Positions 9,259 through 17,396 of a stretch of DNA of 59,361 nt are shown here, in pieces. Origin of the DNA: a virus. A program made the position numbers and the translations under genes. Below the pieces are notes generated by a model, which saw nothing but the letters and a program-made list of their open reading frames with translations, searched no databases and had not been told where the DNA came from. The DNA is taken from positions 1 to 59,361 of the IMG/VR virus record IMGVR_UViG_3300042860_000909. The stretch is one strand, 5' to 3'. Numbering within the stretch: position 1 is the first letter of the stretch; the number at the start of each line of letters is the position of its first letter.

Positions 9259-11798
9259 TACCCAGCCTGTTGAACAGCGTACGTTTGCTCAGCCTGTCCG
9301 CGCTTTGCCCAGTAGTTAGGGTCGTTGCGATCAATGCCAAACTCGTCAAGATTCTGCGGTGCGGGTTGTGGATTGTTGACTGCGTTATTGATGATCCCGC
9401 CTGCCGCTGGAGCTCCGGAGCCTGCCGGTGTCGCCGGGGTTGCTGGGGTTGCCGGGCTCCCGCCCCCACCACTTGGAGGCGCCGATCTACCAGACACCCT
9501 GTCGTAATCGGCCGCAGTGAAGTTAGTGCCTAGTGCCTGGTTCCAAAGATTAACTTTCTGTTGCGAGGTCAGATTTGGAAACTGCTCAAGGTAAGCTACG
9601 CCCTGTGCGGTGCCGAAGTCAGCATTGCTTGCGCCAGACTTGATTGCGTTGTTAAGCGCCTGAGCGTTTGCGCCTGGGCTGACGGTACCGCCGGACGCAC
9701 CAGGGGCGGCGATTGTCGGAAGCGACGTGTTGTAGAACGTCGAGCCCCACTGCATGGTGGCGTTACCCGTATCGATGACGTTCTGGATCGCCGCTTTCTT
9801 GGCGTTAGCGTCCAGGTTCGAGTCTGCTTGAATAGCGTTGATCGCGTTTAGAGTCCCCGAGGCAAGGTTGGCGGCGAATGCTTGCGAGACGTTGGCGTCA
9901 TTGATTGAATCCTGCAGCTTCACGAGCGCGGTCTGATTGTCCCGGTCAAGCTGCGATTGCACAGCCTGAAAGTCTCGATTGGCTTGGGCAAGCGTTGTTT
10001 GAGCCGTGCGGTCAAGCGCAGACTCACCACGTTGGAATTCTTGCCTTGCCGTCTCAAGTGCCTGCTGCGCCGAAATATTCTTGTCGGCGATCATGATTTG
10101 CTGGGCACGATCAAGCTCGCCTTGCGTGGCTTGGAAGTCTCGATTGGCTTGCGCTAGATCAGACTGGGCCTGGCGGTCCAATTGCCCCTGCTCTCTCTGA
10201 AACTCTTGCTGACCGGTCTGCAGCTCTCTCTGAGCTTCAATCTGACGGTTAACAATTCCGGTCTGTTGTTCGCGGTCTAGCACTGACTCGCCGCGTTGGA
10301 ATTCCTGTCTAGCCGTTTCGAGAGCCTGCTGTGCGGAAATGTTCTTGTCCGCAATCATGATCTGTTGGGCTCTGTCGAGTTCAGACTGACTGGCCTGAAA
10401 CTCTCGATTAGCCTGAGCCAGGTCAGACTGTTGAGCGCGGTCAAGTTGGCGCTGCTCGGTCTCGAACGTTCGGCTTGCGGCATTCTCGCCACGGGTAAAC
10501 TCTTGCTGCTGCGCTTGCAAAGACGTCTGTTGCGTGCGATCGAGTTCCGCTTGAGCCGACTGAAAGTTTTGCTGCGCTGTCTGCAAAGCTTGCTGAGCAG
10601 CAATCGACTTATCTGCGAGCGCAACTTGTTGAGCCCGATCAAGCTCGTTTTGCGCGGACTGGAAGGTTTGCTGAGCAGATTGGAGCGAGGCTTGTTGAGT
10701 ACGGTCAAGTACGTTTTCACCACGCTGAAATTCTTGTTGCGCTTGCTGAAGCGCTTGCTGCGCAGAGATGTTCTTATCAGCAATCATGATTTGCTGAGCA
10801 CGGTCTAGGTCATTCTGACTGGCCTGGAACGTCTGAGCCTCGCGAGCAAGCGAGATAGCCTGGGCACGGTCGAGACCGTTTTGCTCAGCCTGGAATGACT
10901 GGCGTGATATTTCAAGCGCCTTGTTTGCTTCAATGGTCTTGTCGGCCAGCATGATCTGCTGAGCACGATCCTTCTCTGCCTGTGTAGCTTGAAAGTCTTG
11001 CGCAGCGTTCTGCAGCTCAATTTGTTGTACGCGGTCAAGCTGGTTTTGCGTAGCTTGAAATGTTTGCTGGCTCTCTTGCAAAGCTTTCTGATTGGCTCGA
11101 TCAAGCGCTGACTCAGCCGAAGTAAACCGTTGTCGAGCAAGTTCAAGCGCTTGCGTCGCTTCAATTGACTTGTCGGCCAAGGCTGTCTGCTGTGCGCGAT
11201 CAAGCTGTGCCTGCGCAGCCTGAAAATCTTGCGTTGCTTTATTCTGTTCGGCCGTAAACGCCTGGCCAGATACACGCTCACCGGTTTGAAACTGACGCTG
11301 CGCCAGGTTTTCTGCGGCCGTGAACGACTGCTCCGAACGCTGCAGACCAAATTTATTGACCTCTCCAGCATTAAACTGGCCAGCGGTGTTTTGCGCGCTT
11401 TGATTAGCCAGCGTGCGGTTGCTGTAAGTCTCAGCGTCTTGCTGAGCAATCGGCGTGATGCGATCAATCATGGCAGCAACGCCGGCGCCTTGAGCCATCG
11501 AGCTATTAACCAGACCACGCTGGTTCATATTCTGCATGGCCAGCGTACGCGCGCGCTGCATGAGCGGGCTGTCCTTAGCAAGTAACGACTCAACCTGACC
11601 AGCAGCGGTCTCGGTGGGACGATCAACTTGAGTGGTTAGGGGTGTATAAGTTTGAGGTGTGGGATTGACACTCATTGAAGTCTGCGTCGGGCTTGACGCA
11701 GCACTTGCTCCGCCGATAGCACCCGCGACGAGACCCGGCTGCGTAGCTTTGGGTTGTTGCGTGTCGAACGGATTTTGTACTGCAGCAGTGGTGGCCAT
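9258..11798 (-). CDS. Hendecad-repeat rod protein, 846 aa, putative internal or ejection protein
   Basis: Residues 199-616 are an almost unbroken 11-residue repeat. The triplet (L/K)DR recurs every 22 or 33 residues (15 consecutive units, 418 residues, 38 hendecads), filled with Gln, Ala and a recurring MIADKNISAQQAL segment. This is the signature of a right-handed hendecad coiled coil, roughly 60 nm long if one continuous helix. Residues 1-130 are Thr/Pro/Gln-rich. The C-terminus is globular and ends in a Pro/Gly/Ala spacer plus a short tail. RBS GAGG. It lies between lysis genes and internal virion genes. A DNA-ejection tube or tape-measure-like role is inferred. Confidence 0.9.
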   Translation of the reverse strand: MATTAAVQNPFDTQQPKATQPGLVAGAIGGASAASSPTQTSMSVNPTPQTYTPLTTQVDRPTETAAGQVESLLAKDSPLMQRARTLAMQNMNQRGLVNSSMAQGAGVAAMIDRITPIAQQDAETYSNRTLANQSAQNTAGQFNAGEVNKFGLQRSEQSFTAAENLAQRQFQTGERVSGQAFTAEQNKATQDFQAAQAQLDRAQQTALADKSIEATQALELARQRFTSAESALDRANQKALQESQQTFQATQNQLDRVQQIELQNAAQDFQATQAEKDRAQQIMLADKTIEANKALEISRQSFQAEQNGLDRAQAISLAREAQTFQASQNDLDRAQQIMIADKNISAQQALQQAQQEFQRGENVLDRTQQASLQSAQQTFQSAQNELDRAQQVALADKSIAAQQALQTAQQNFQSAQAELDRTQQTSLQAQQQEFTRGENAASRTFETEQRQLDRAQQSDLAQANREFQASQSELDRAQQIMIADKNISAQQALETARQEFQRGESVLDREQQTGIVNRQIEAQRELQTGQQEFQREQGQLDRQAQSDLAQANRDFQATQGELDRAQQIMIADKNISAQQALETARQEFQRGESALDRTAQTTLAQANRDFQAVQSQLDRDNQTALVKLQDSINDANVSQAFAANLASGTLNAINAIQADSNLDANAKKAAIQNVIDTGNATMQWGSTFYNTSLPTIAAPGASGGTVSPGANAQALNNAIKSGASNADFGTAQGVAYLEQFPNLTSQQKVNLWNQALGTNFTAADYDRVSGRSAPPSGGGGSPATPATPATPAGSGAPAAGGIINNAVNNPQPAPQNLDEFGIDRNDPNYWAKRGQAEQTYAVQQAG

Positions 11799-11812
11799 AG
11801 CTAAGACCTCAA

Positions 11813-11838
11813 ACTAAAATGGCCCGCCAAGGCGAGCC
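11813..11838 (-). terminator. Weak hairpin before the hendecad gene
   Basis: On the minus strand, GGCTCGCC and GGCGGGCC can pair (8 bp, one G-U) around a very short loop, followed by ATTTTAG. It sits 15 bases before the start of the 846-residue gene, so it could be a weak terminator or a translational control hairpin. Confidence 0.4.
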
Positions 11839-11895
11839 AATGCTGGACGTGCGCCGGGCGCACTTGTCCGAGCAAGATTGTACCCCAGAAATTCG

Positions 11896-11905
11896 CAATG
11901 TGATA
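11896..11905 (-). promoter_or_regulatory. TATCACA-type motif after the Rz stop
   Basis: Minus strand TGACTATCACATTG: the TGA is the Rz stop. TACAAT follows 17 bases after TATCAC, so a promoter is possible. Member of the recurrent motif set described in the findings. Confidence 0.45.
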
Positions 11906-11906
11906 G

Positions 11907-12410
11907 TCATGGCGATTCAGCGTTAAATTTCGCTCTTACCTCGTTGTAGGCGTCGATGCAGGCGTTGAGCTGTCGGATGGCTTCGTCTCCTTCGGAGGCG
12001 ATGGATACAAGAGTTCCAGCAGCCTCTGCTGCAAGTTCGGCTCGCGCTTCAGGTCGATCCCCGCTGGCAGCGGCGGCACCTTGGGCTTCGGGGCTAGGAC
12101 AGGCGGAGGCGACGGGGATTGACATCCGAAGAGCGCCAGAGCGGATGTCAGCAACAATGCGGTCAGAGCGGTTTTTTGCATCACGAATTTCCTTTGCGTG
12201 CTTGGAGGCGAGGTCGTTCAATCGTTCAGAGGCCTCGGTCTCGACCTTGCGTACAGCGTCCGTAGCCTCAGCCAACTTTTTTGCAGAGAGCGCCTCCATC
12301 TCGGCAAAGCGCTTCCCCCACTTGGTGTCGGCGTCAGCTTTGCCCCACCAGTAACCAAGCCCCAGCGCAGCGATCACTGAGACCAGAAGAATTAAGATTC
12401 GCTCGGTCAT
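11907..12410 (-). CDS. Rz: Rz-like inner-membrane spanin, 167 aa
   Basis: N-terminal transmembrane helix (about residues 4-22), then a long charged coiled-coil periplasmic domain, the standard i-spanin plan. RBS GGGGAAGG. The ATG overlaps the end of the endolysin gene. A second gene (Rz1) is wholly nested in another frame, as in lambda-type spanin pairs. Together they would fuse inner and outer membranes at the last step of lysis of a Gram-negative host. Confidence 0.9.
   Translation of the reverse strand: MTERILILLVSVIAALGLGYWWGKADADTKWGKRFAEMEALSAKKLAEATDAVRKVETEASERLNDLASKHAKEIRDAKNRSDRIVADIRSGALRMSIPVASACPSPEAQGAAAASGDRPEARAELAAEAAGTLVSIASEGDEAIRQLNACIDAYNEVRAKFNAESP
11936..12181 (-). 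CDS. Rz1: Rz1-like outer-membrane lipoprotein spanin, nested in Rz
   Basis: 81 aa from the ATG at 12181; a GTG at 12184 is an alternative. A type II signal peptide ends in lipobox LFGC with the lipidated Cys at residue 20, followed by a proline-rich stretch (PSPPP, PKPKVPPLP), typical of Rz1. RBS AAAGGA. The reading frame differs from Rz and lies entirely inside it. A short secreted Pro-rich lipoprotein embedded in an Rz-like gene is diagnostic. Confidence 0.9.
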   Translation of the reverse strand: MQKTALTALLLTSALALFGCQSPSPPPVLAPKPKVPPLPAGIDLKREPNLQQRLLELLYPSPPKETKPSDSSTPASTPTTR

Positions 12411-13147
12411 ACCTTCCCCCTGTATTTCGGCATCCTCGTGTGGATGACGTCGTGGACGTGGTGCCGGTTGATGTCGCAGGCTGATCGGCCCGCGTAGAGC
12501 GGCTTAGTGGACTTCAGGCAGACTTTCTCAACGTGGTCGAACCATTGGTTCGGATCGCACCCGGTGCGCCCTGCGCAGGCTCTACGCTCGTTTAGCAGGC
12601 CGCCGAGTCCGCCGTTGTACGCAGCGTCCGCCATCTGGAGCCTGGCGCCGTCTTCGGGTACAAGCTTCTGCAGCCGGTTCCAATTCTGCCGAGTCATCAG
12701 GATGATCACTCGGATCTGCAGGTCAGGCCGCTGGTAGACCGTATCCCAGCGCAGCTCGTTGAGCCCGCGGGGGTCAACCTTGCGCATGTCGTTGAGCGCA
12801 TCGAAGCGGATCGACCCGTCAGGGTTGTACGCCCGAGTCAGTTGCCCGAGGCCCGCGCCCTCCTCTCGGCTCGTCTTCAGCCGGCTCGTCGGCGACCAGC
12901 ATCGCGAGTGCTTGAGCGAGATGCAGCTCTCGTGCTCGATGAGTGCCGGGAAGTAGTGAGGCTCGGGCATCCGCTCCCACACTTCCTTGTACTGGATCGT
13001 CACCCAGTACAGGTACTTCTCCGCATTGGGCGGAATGAACGTGCGGACATCCTGGGCGGATGCGACCTGAACGAGCGCAAGAGCGATCGCAGCGGCGAAT
13101 CGCTTCAACGTGCGACCGTGCCTGCGAAGAAGCTCAACAGAGACCAT
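12407..13147 (-). CDS. Secreted lytic transglycosylase-like endolysin, 246 aa
   Basis: A hydrophobic N-terminal segment (about 14-31) ends in VASAQ, resembling a signal peptide or signal-anchor. The catalytic-type motif IEHES has the likely catalytic Glu at 73, followed by GAGLGQL (97-103), the SLT-domain GLGQ motif. Length fits a secreted SLT-like muralytic enzyme. The start at 13147 overlaps the holin candidate by 43 bases. A TTG at 13108 overlapping the holin stop (TTGA) is an alternative that keeps the signal segment. It lies in a holin-endolysin-Rz/Rz1 cassette. Confidence 0.85.
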   Translation of the reverse strand: MVSVELLRRHGRTLKRFAAAIALALVQVASAQDVRTFIPPNAEKYLYWVTIQYKEVWERMPEPHYFPALIEHESCISLKHSRCWSPTSRLKTSREEGAGLGQLTRAYNPDGSIRFDALNDMRKVDPRGLNELRWDTVYQRPDLQIRVIILMTRQNWNRLQKLVPEDGARLQMADAAYNGGLGGLLNERRACAGRTGCDPNQWFDHVEKVCLKSTKPLYAGRSACDINRHHVHDVIHTRMPKYRGKV

Positions 13148-13449
13148 AGGATCATGGCTCGCATCAGACAGACCCCCAGGTACGCGACGCCGGCTGCGGT
13201 GTTACCCTCGAGCGCACGCGTGTAGAGCTCCTCCGACGAAGCCTTGCCAAGCATGGCCTTGCCCATCAGGTAGGCAAAACCCGTAACGACAAGCGCTTGA
13301 GCGATACCGAGCTGGAATCGGGTGATGGTGTCGGCGCCATTGCTCGGGTCAGTCGCAAGGAACCACACGAGCACGAGCACCGGGATCGCGACGAACTGCA
13401 CCCACCGAGCGTTCAGGACGTCAGCAATTGCCTTGATGACGGATTGCAT
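13105..13449 (-). CDS. Putative holin, three membrane segments, 114 aa
   Basis: ATG at 13449 follows GGAGGTGAGG; a GTG two codons upstream is an alternative. Three hydrophobic segments are visible (about 16-35, 46-68, 88-110) with short charged loops, fitting a class I-like holin. It sits directly upstream of the endolysin and downstream of another small membrane protein. Holin function is inferred from topology and position. Confidence 0.75.
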   Translation of the reverse strand: MQSVIKAIADVLNARWVQFVAIPVLVLVWFLATDPSNGADTITRFQLGIAQALVVTGFAYLMGKAMLGKASSEELYTRALEGNTAAGVAYLGVCLMRAMILWSLLSFFAGTVAR

Positions 13450-13451
13450 CC

Positions 13452-13688
13452 TCACCTCCCGTGAGCGATCGCATTAATCAGCCACTGGATGGCCGCAAAG
13501 GCCGTACCGGCTGCGCCGCCGATCATCATCAACGTTCGCCATCCGCCCTTGGCGGTGGCCAGCGTTTGATTGATGGAGTCGAGCTTCTCAAAGATTCGAG
13601 CCATGTCTTGTCGAAGGAGGTGGACCTCTTTTTCAAGAGTCTCAATCTGAGCGCTGTGTTTCCCCAGATTCCGCTGGATGTCTTCCAT
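13452..13688 (-). CDS. Small coiled-coil membrane protein, lysis cassette, 78 aa
   Basis: Residues 1-45 are an amphipathic coiled coil; residues about 50-73 form one hydrophobic membrane segment rich in Gly/Ala. The layout resembles XhlA/haemolysin-type holin accessory proteins. RBS AAAGGA. The gene ends within a few bases of the holin candidate. It could be the holin itself, an antiholin or an accessory factor. Confidence 0.75.
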   Translation of the reverse strand: MEDIQRNLGKHSAQIETLEKEVHLLRQDMARIFEKLDSINQTLATAKGGWRTLMMIGGAAGTAFAAIQWLINAIAHGR

Positions 13689-13701
13689 GGCAGTCCTTTC
13701 A

Positions 13702-14070
13702 TCACTGCAGGTTTTTCAACTTGTAAAGTGTGGACAAGTACTGCCCGACAACCTCATCGATAATGTTTTGGATCGATGTGTCCTCGCGGGGCACCGCGTT
13801 GTAGCGGTTGGCCTCAATCCATACGAGCTGCCGCTCGAGCACGACGACGATGTCGTTACCGTATTCGTTCTCGAGAAACGGGATGTCTTCAATGATCCCT
13901 TTACGACCTTGGTATGCCTCGGCGACCGAGTCCGCCAGCTCGATGATCGCGGGGTAGAACTCGCCAAGCGCCATGTGCTTAGCATAGCTACCAGGCCCGG
14001 AAACGCGCAGGTGCTCGCGATGAGCGACGTCCCTGGCTAAGAAAAGCAGTCCGATGAGCTGGCCGATCAT
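13702..14070 (-). CDS. Hypothetical helical protein, DUF5856/ferritin-like appearance, 122 aa
   Basis: All-helical, with pattern SYAKHMALGEFYPAIIELADSVAEAYQG near residues 28-55. This recalls small phage proteins of the DUF5856 type with a Dps/ferritin-like fold. RBS GGAG. A TATCACAATG motif lies just upstream, right after the stop of the preceding gene. Role unknown; the family guess is from memory of the pattern only. Confidence 0.72.
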   Translation of the reverse strand: MIGQLIGLLFLARDVAHREHLRVSGPGSYAKHMALGEFYPAIIELADSVAEAYQGRKGIIEDIPFLENEYGNDIVVVLERQLVWIEANRYNAVPREDTSIQNIIDEVVGQYLSTLYKLKNLQ

Positions 14071-14085
14071 GAGTTACTCCATTGG

Positions 14086-14095
14086 CATTGTGATA
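14086..14095 (-). promoter_or_regulatory. TATCACAATG motif upstream of 14070
   Basis: Perfect decamer on the minus strand, immediately after the TAA stop at 14097-14099 and 10 bases before the GGAG ribosome site of the next gene. Confidence 0.5.
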
Positions 14096-14096
14096 A

Positions 14097-14444
14097 TTAA
14101 GCCGGGGCTTGGGGCCATTGAACTTCCCAAGGGAATCCCGCTTGGGTGGGTACGTCACGCAGGGCTTGTCGGTATGCAGCCCATGCAGCTTGATCTACAG
14201 GTGCGTCAGCGACTTGAGTCCAATCCGATATTTTTAAGAGGTAATCTCTTGAGCCGCGAACATCCGCAGCTAAATCTTCAGCCGATACTTCTGGCTTCGT
14301 ATCAATAAAACTTCCGTCCGCATATCGCCAACCAATTTCTGCGGGACCATCACACAAAACCCAATTGTTTGGCTTGGGATCGTCCGGCTCGGCAACACAT
14401 TTGTTTACTACAACTTCATTTTCAATAACTGCATAAATTGCCAT
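14097..14444 (-). CDS. Tail-fibre assembly chaperone-like protein, 115 aa
   Basis: The C-terminal half carries RGSRDYLLKISDWTQVADAP followed by AWAAYRQALRDVPTQAGFPWEV. This is the characteristic signature of phage tail (fibre) assembly chaperone proteins, which are usually encoded next to fibre genes. It is directly downstream of the 980-residue fibre gene. RBS AAGGAG. Likely helps fold or trimerise the fibre tip. Confidence 0.85.
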   Translation of the reverse strand: MAIYAVIENEVVVNKCVAEPDDPKPNNWVLCDGPAEIGWRYADGSFIDTKPEVSAEDLAADVRGSRDYLLKISDWTQVADAPVDQAAWAAYRQALRDVPTQAGFPWEVQWPQAPA

Positions 14445-14453
14445 GACCGCTCC

Positions 14454-17396
14454 TTAATACTCAATCACGATGACACCTTGAAATCCAGCGCCACCAGTTC
14501 CAGTAGTATTGTTACTAGATGCACCACTTCCTCCGGCACCATATACATCAGCCGCTATACCGCCAAAAGTGCTACTAGAACTTGCGCCGCCTCTAGCGCC
14601 ACCGCCCCAATATGAACTACCACCCATACCCGATGGTGTCTGCTCGTACCCAGCACCTGGAGCACCACCACCGCCACTGCCGCCATTAATATTCATGTCG
14701 CCGTTAGTAGCAGTTCCCCCGACTCCCCCGCCAATACTACCCGAAGCACCGGGTGTACCACCTCCACCACCGCCCCCAGTTACAGTTGTCCCAGAGACTG
14801 TAAAAGTAGAATTACCACCAGAGGCAGCGCCAATTGCATAGCTATAACTCGACCCAGGAGTTACAGTAAAAATCTTAATTGCTGTACCCCCTGCGCCACC
14901 ACCACCCCCAGCCCTACCCAGAGAGCTGGTAGTGCCACCACCAGCACCCCCAGCACCCGTAACATAGACCTTGATTTTTGTAACCCCAGCCGGTGCAGTC
15001 CAAGAAGTTCCGCTGGTTAGAACCTGGATATTGCTGAAGCCGCCTGCTGCTGGCGTCTCCCAAGTCGGAGCAGCACCAGCGCCGGACGACGTAAGCACCT
15101 GTCCAGACGAACCGGCGTTTGAACCGCCCATCTTCATGTCGCCCCAGAATCGGTTGCTCGTGATCGAGCTGTTGCCGTGGGTGAATTCGTTGCTTACGCT
15201 GGTTGAAGAGGTTGTGGCGTTGTTGCCGATAATGATGTTGTTCGATCCGCTTACCAGGTCCCCCGTGCCAGTGGCCGCCGCCTGGTACCCGATGCCGATA
15301 TTCCCTGAGCCAGACGTAACCCCGCTCAGCGACGAATAGCCAATCGCGATGTGGTTGTTGGTAGTCTGCGCTGCGCTCAATGCACCGCGCCCAAGCGCCA
15401 CGTTGTACGAACCCGTCGTGTTAGCGGGCGCAGCATTGAAGCCAACAAAGACGTTATTGTTGCCAGTGGTGTTCGCAACGCCTGTAGACGAGCCAATTGC
15501 GACGTTAGAGTTGGCAGTATTGACCTTAAGGGCACGATATCCAATCGCTACGTTGCCTGTGTGGGTCTGTGTAGACACCAGCGCCTCAGACCCAACCGCA
15601 ACGTTCTGATTGCCGGTCGTCAGTCCTGTGCCAGCATCAAAACCTATGACAACGTTCGATGCGCCAGTGGTAAATGAATCAAGCGCATTGATGCCAATCG
15701 CCACGTTGTAGGTGCCAGTCCCTGTATTGTTCCCGGCATTGGAACCGAGAGCAGTTAGGTAAGGCGTAGCGCTTTGCGTGTAACCGCTGAGCGACGTAAT
15801 CGGAAACGTCTGACCCGCTGCAAACGTAATTGCGCCAGTCATTGTGCCGCCGGACAGAGGCAAGTAGCCGACTGCCGGAAGGTAGGCTGCTTGCCATACA
15901 GAGCCGGTATAGACCCTCATTTCGTTTGACGAGCTGTTCCAGTACAGCGCGCCTGTCAGCAACGGGTTACCGTCGTTATCAACAGTAGGGTCCGATGTTT
16001 TGCTACCCAAATAACGGTCGTCAAACGCGTCGTATGAGTTTGCTGCCGCAGTAGCGCTGTTAGCTGCTGACGTTGCACTACCCGCTGCAGTCGTCGCGCT
16101 ATTGGCTGCATTTGTTGCGCTTGTGGCCGCCGCGGAAGCGGACGCTGCCGCCGAGGCAGTGCTGCCGAACAAGGCGTCAACCTGGGCAATTGTGTATGCA
16201 TCCGATATACCGTACCCGGCCAATGTCGTCGGGTTGGTGCCAGCAGTAACGCGACCATAGAGGTCCACTGTGACTGATTTGTAAGTACCAACCGTCACGC
16301 CGCTAGCCGCAAGATCAATCTCATCAGCGCCTACGACAATGCGCGAGCTCGAAGCGGTGTTGACGTTAAGCGTATTGCCGGTCTTGGTCATCCCTGTACC
16401 GGCGGTAACTTGCCCTGCCCCGCTGAATTGGACCCAAGTTACCGAGGTCGAACCAAGCGTTCCGCCTGCGGTAACTGTGCAGACAAAACCGTTGTTGGCG
16501 TTAGCCGTGCCCTGCTCTACAAAGCAGAAGGCGTGGACCAGCTCGTCCCAAGTGTTTGCATCAGTGGAGCGGCTCCAAGAGCCTGCAGCAACTACATAGA
16601 TACCGTTCTGCGAGGCGGTCGATTGGTCTTTGACTAGCACCCTATCGCCCGCGATCACGGCGATGCCGTCGATCGTTTGCGTGCCACTCAGAGTGATATT
16701 GGCAGTGGTCGCAACTCGGCACGAAGCCTTTGCATCAAGACCCTGGGATACGGTGTCAACGTAAGCCTTATTCGCCGCCTCTGAATCGCTTGTGGGCGCT
16801 GCAAGGCCGGTAATGGTGGCCGAGGTAGCCAGGCTCATGTCCAGCGTGCCGGTAATGGTCACGTTGTTAAACGAGCTGGTGCCAGAGCTTGTGACGTTGC
16901 CGGTCAGGTTAGCAGCAAGCGTGCCGGCCACCGTAACGTCATTAAACGACGAAGAGCCGCTCGAGGCGGTGACGTTGCCAGTCAGGTTGCCAGTGAATCC
17001 TGAGCTCGCCGACACGGTCGTAAACGCACCGCTTGAAGGCGTCGTGCCACCGATCGTGGTGTTGTTAATCGTTCCACCAGCGATCGTGACCGAAGACCCA
17101 AGGTTAACCGCGCCAGAGGCTGTCAGTGTCGTGAAATTACCAGCCGCAGCGGTGGTTGCTCCAATCGGCGTGCTGTTGATGGTGGAGCCTGTAATTGCCA
17201 GTGACTGAAGTGCTGCAGAAGCGATAAGCGCAGTCCCCGCGCTGTTGATCATTGCAACCTTGTAGCCGTTCCCAGCTAGTGTTGGCAGCAGGTCGAACCC
17301 GTCTGTAATGGCTTCAAGCTCTGCTCGCATCGCGGCTGAAGAACCAGGCGAATTCGGCGTCGGGAAAGTCCCGTGATTATAAAAACTATTACTCAT
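14454..17396 (-). CDS. Large tail fibre with YadA-head-like repeats, 980 aa
   Basis: Small N-terminal domain, then Gly/Thr/Ser-rich beta-repeats. An Ala/Ser-rich coiled-coil linker lies at about 400-455, and a run of NVAIGxxA-type repeats (about 555-740) like the left-handed beta-roll heads of trimeric adhesins. The C-terminus (about 800-980) is extremely Gly-rich, a style common in receptor-binding tips. The start overlaps the upstream stop by 4 bases. A chaperone-like gene follows. Likely homotrimeric and host-recognising. Confidence 0.9.
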   Translation of the reverse strand: MSNSFYNHGTFPTPNSPGSSAAMRAELEAITDGFDLLPTLAGNGYKVAMINSAGTALIASAALQSLAITGSTINSTPIGATTAAAGNFTTLTASGAVNLGSSVTIAGGTINNTTIGGTTPSSGAFTTVSASSGFTGNLTGNVTASSGSSSFNDVTVAGTLAANLTGNVTSSGTSSFNNVTITGTLDMSLATSATITGLAAPTSDSEAANKAYVDTVSQGLDAKASCRVATTANITLSGTQTIDGIAVIAGDRVLVKDQSTASQNGIYVVAAGSWSRSTDANTWDELVHAFCFVEQGTANANNGFVCTVTAGGTLGSTSVTWVQFSGAGQVTAGTGMTKTGNTLNVNTASSSRIVVGADEIDLAASGVTVGTYKSVTVDLYGRVTAGTNPTTLAGYGISDAYTIAQVDALFGSTASAAASASAAATSATNAANSATTAAGSATSAANSATAAANSYDAFDDRYLGSKTSDPTVDNDGNPLLTGALYWNSSSNEMRVYTGSVWQAAYLPAVGYLPLSGGTMTGAITFAAGQTFPITSLSGYTQSATPYLTALGSNAGNNTGTGTYNVAIGINALDSFTTGASNVVIGFDAGTGLTTGNQNVAVGSEALVSTQTHTGNVAIGYRALKVNTANSNVAIGSSTGVANTTGNNNVFVGFNAAPANTTGSYNVALGRGALSAAQTTNNHIAIGYSSLSGVTSGSGNIGIGYQAAATGTGDLVSGSNNIIIGNNATTSSTSVSNEFTHGNSSITSNRFWGDMKMGGSNAGSSGQVLTSSGAGAAPTWETPAAGGFSNIQVLTSGTSWTAPAGVTKIKVYVTGAGGAGGGTTSSLGRAGGGGGAGGTAIKIFTVTPGSSYSYAIGAASGGNSTFTVSGTTVTGGGGGGGTPGASGSIGGGVGGTATNGDMNINGGSGGGGAPGAGYEQTPSGMGGSSYWGGGARGGASSSSTFGGIAADVYGAGGSGASSNNTTGTGGAGFQGVIVIEY

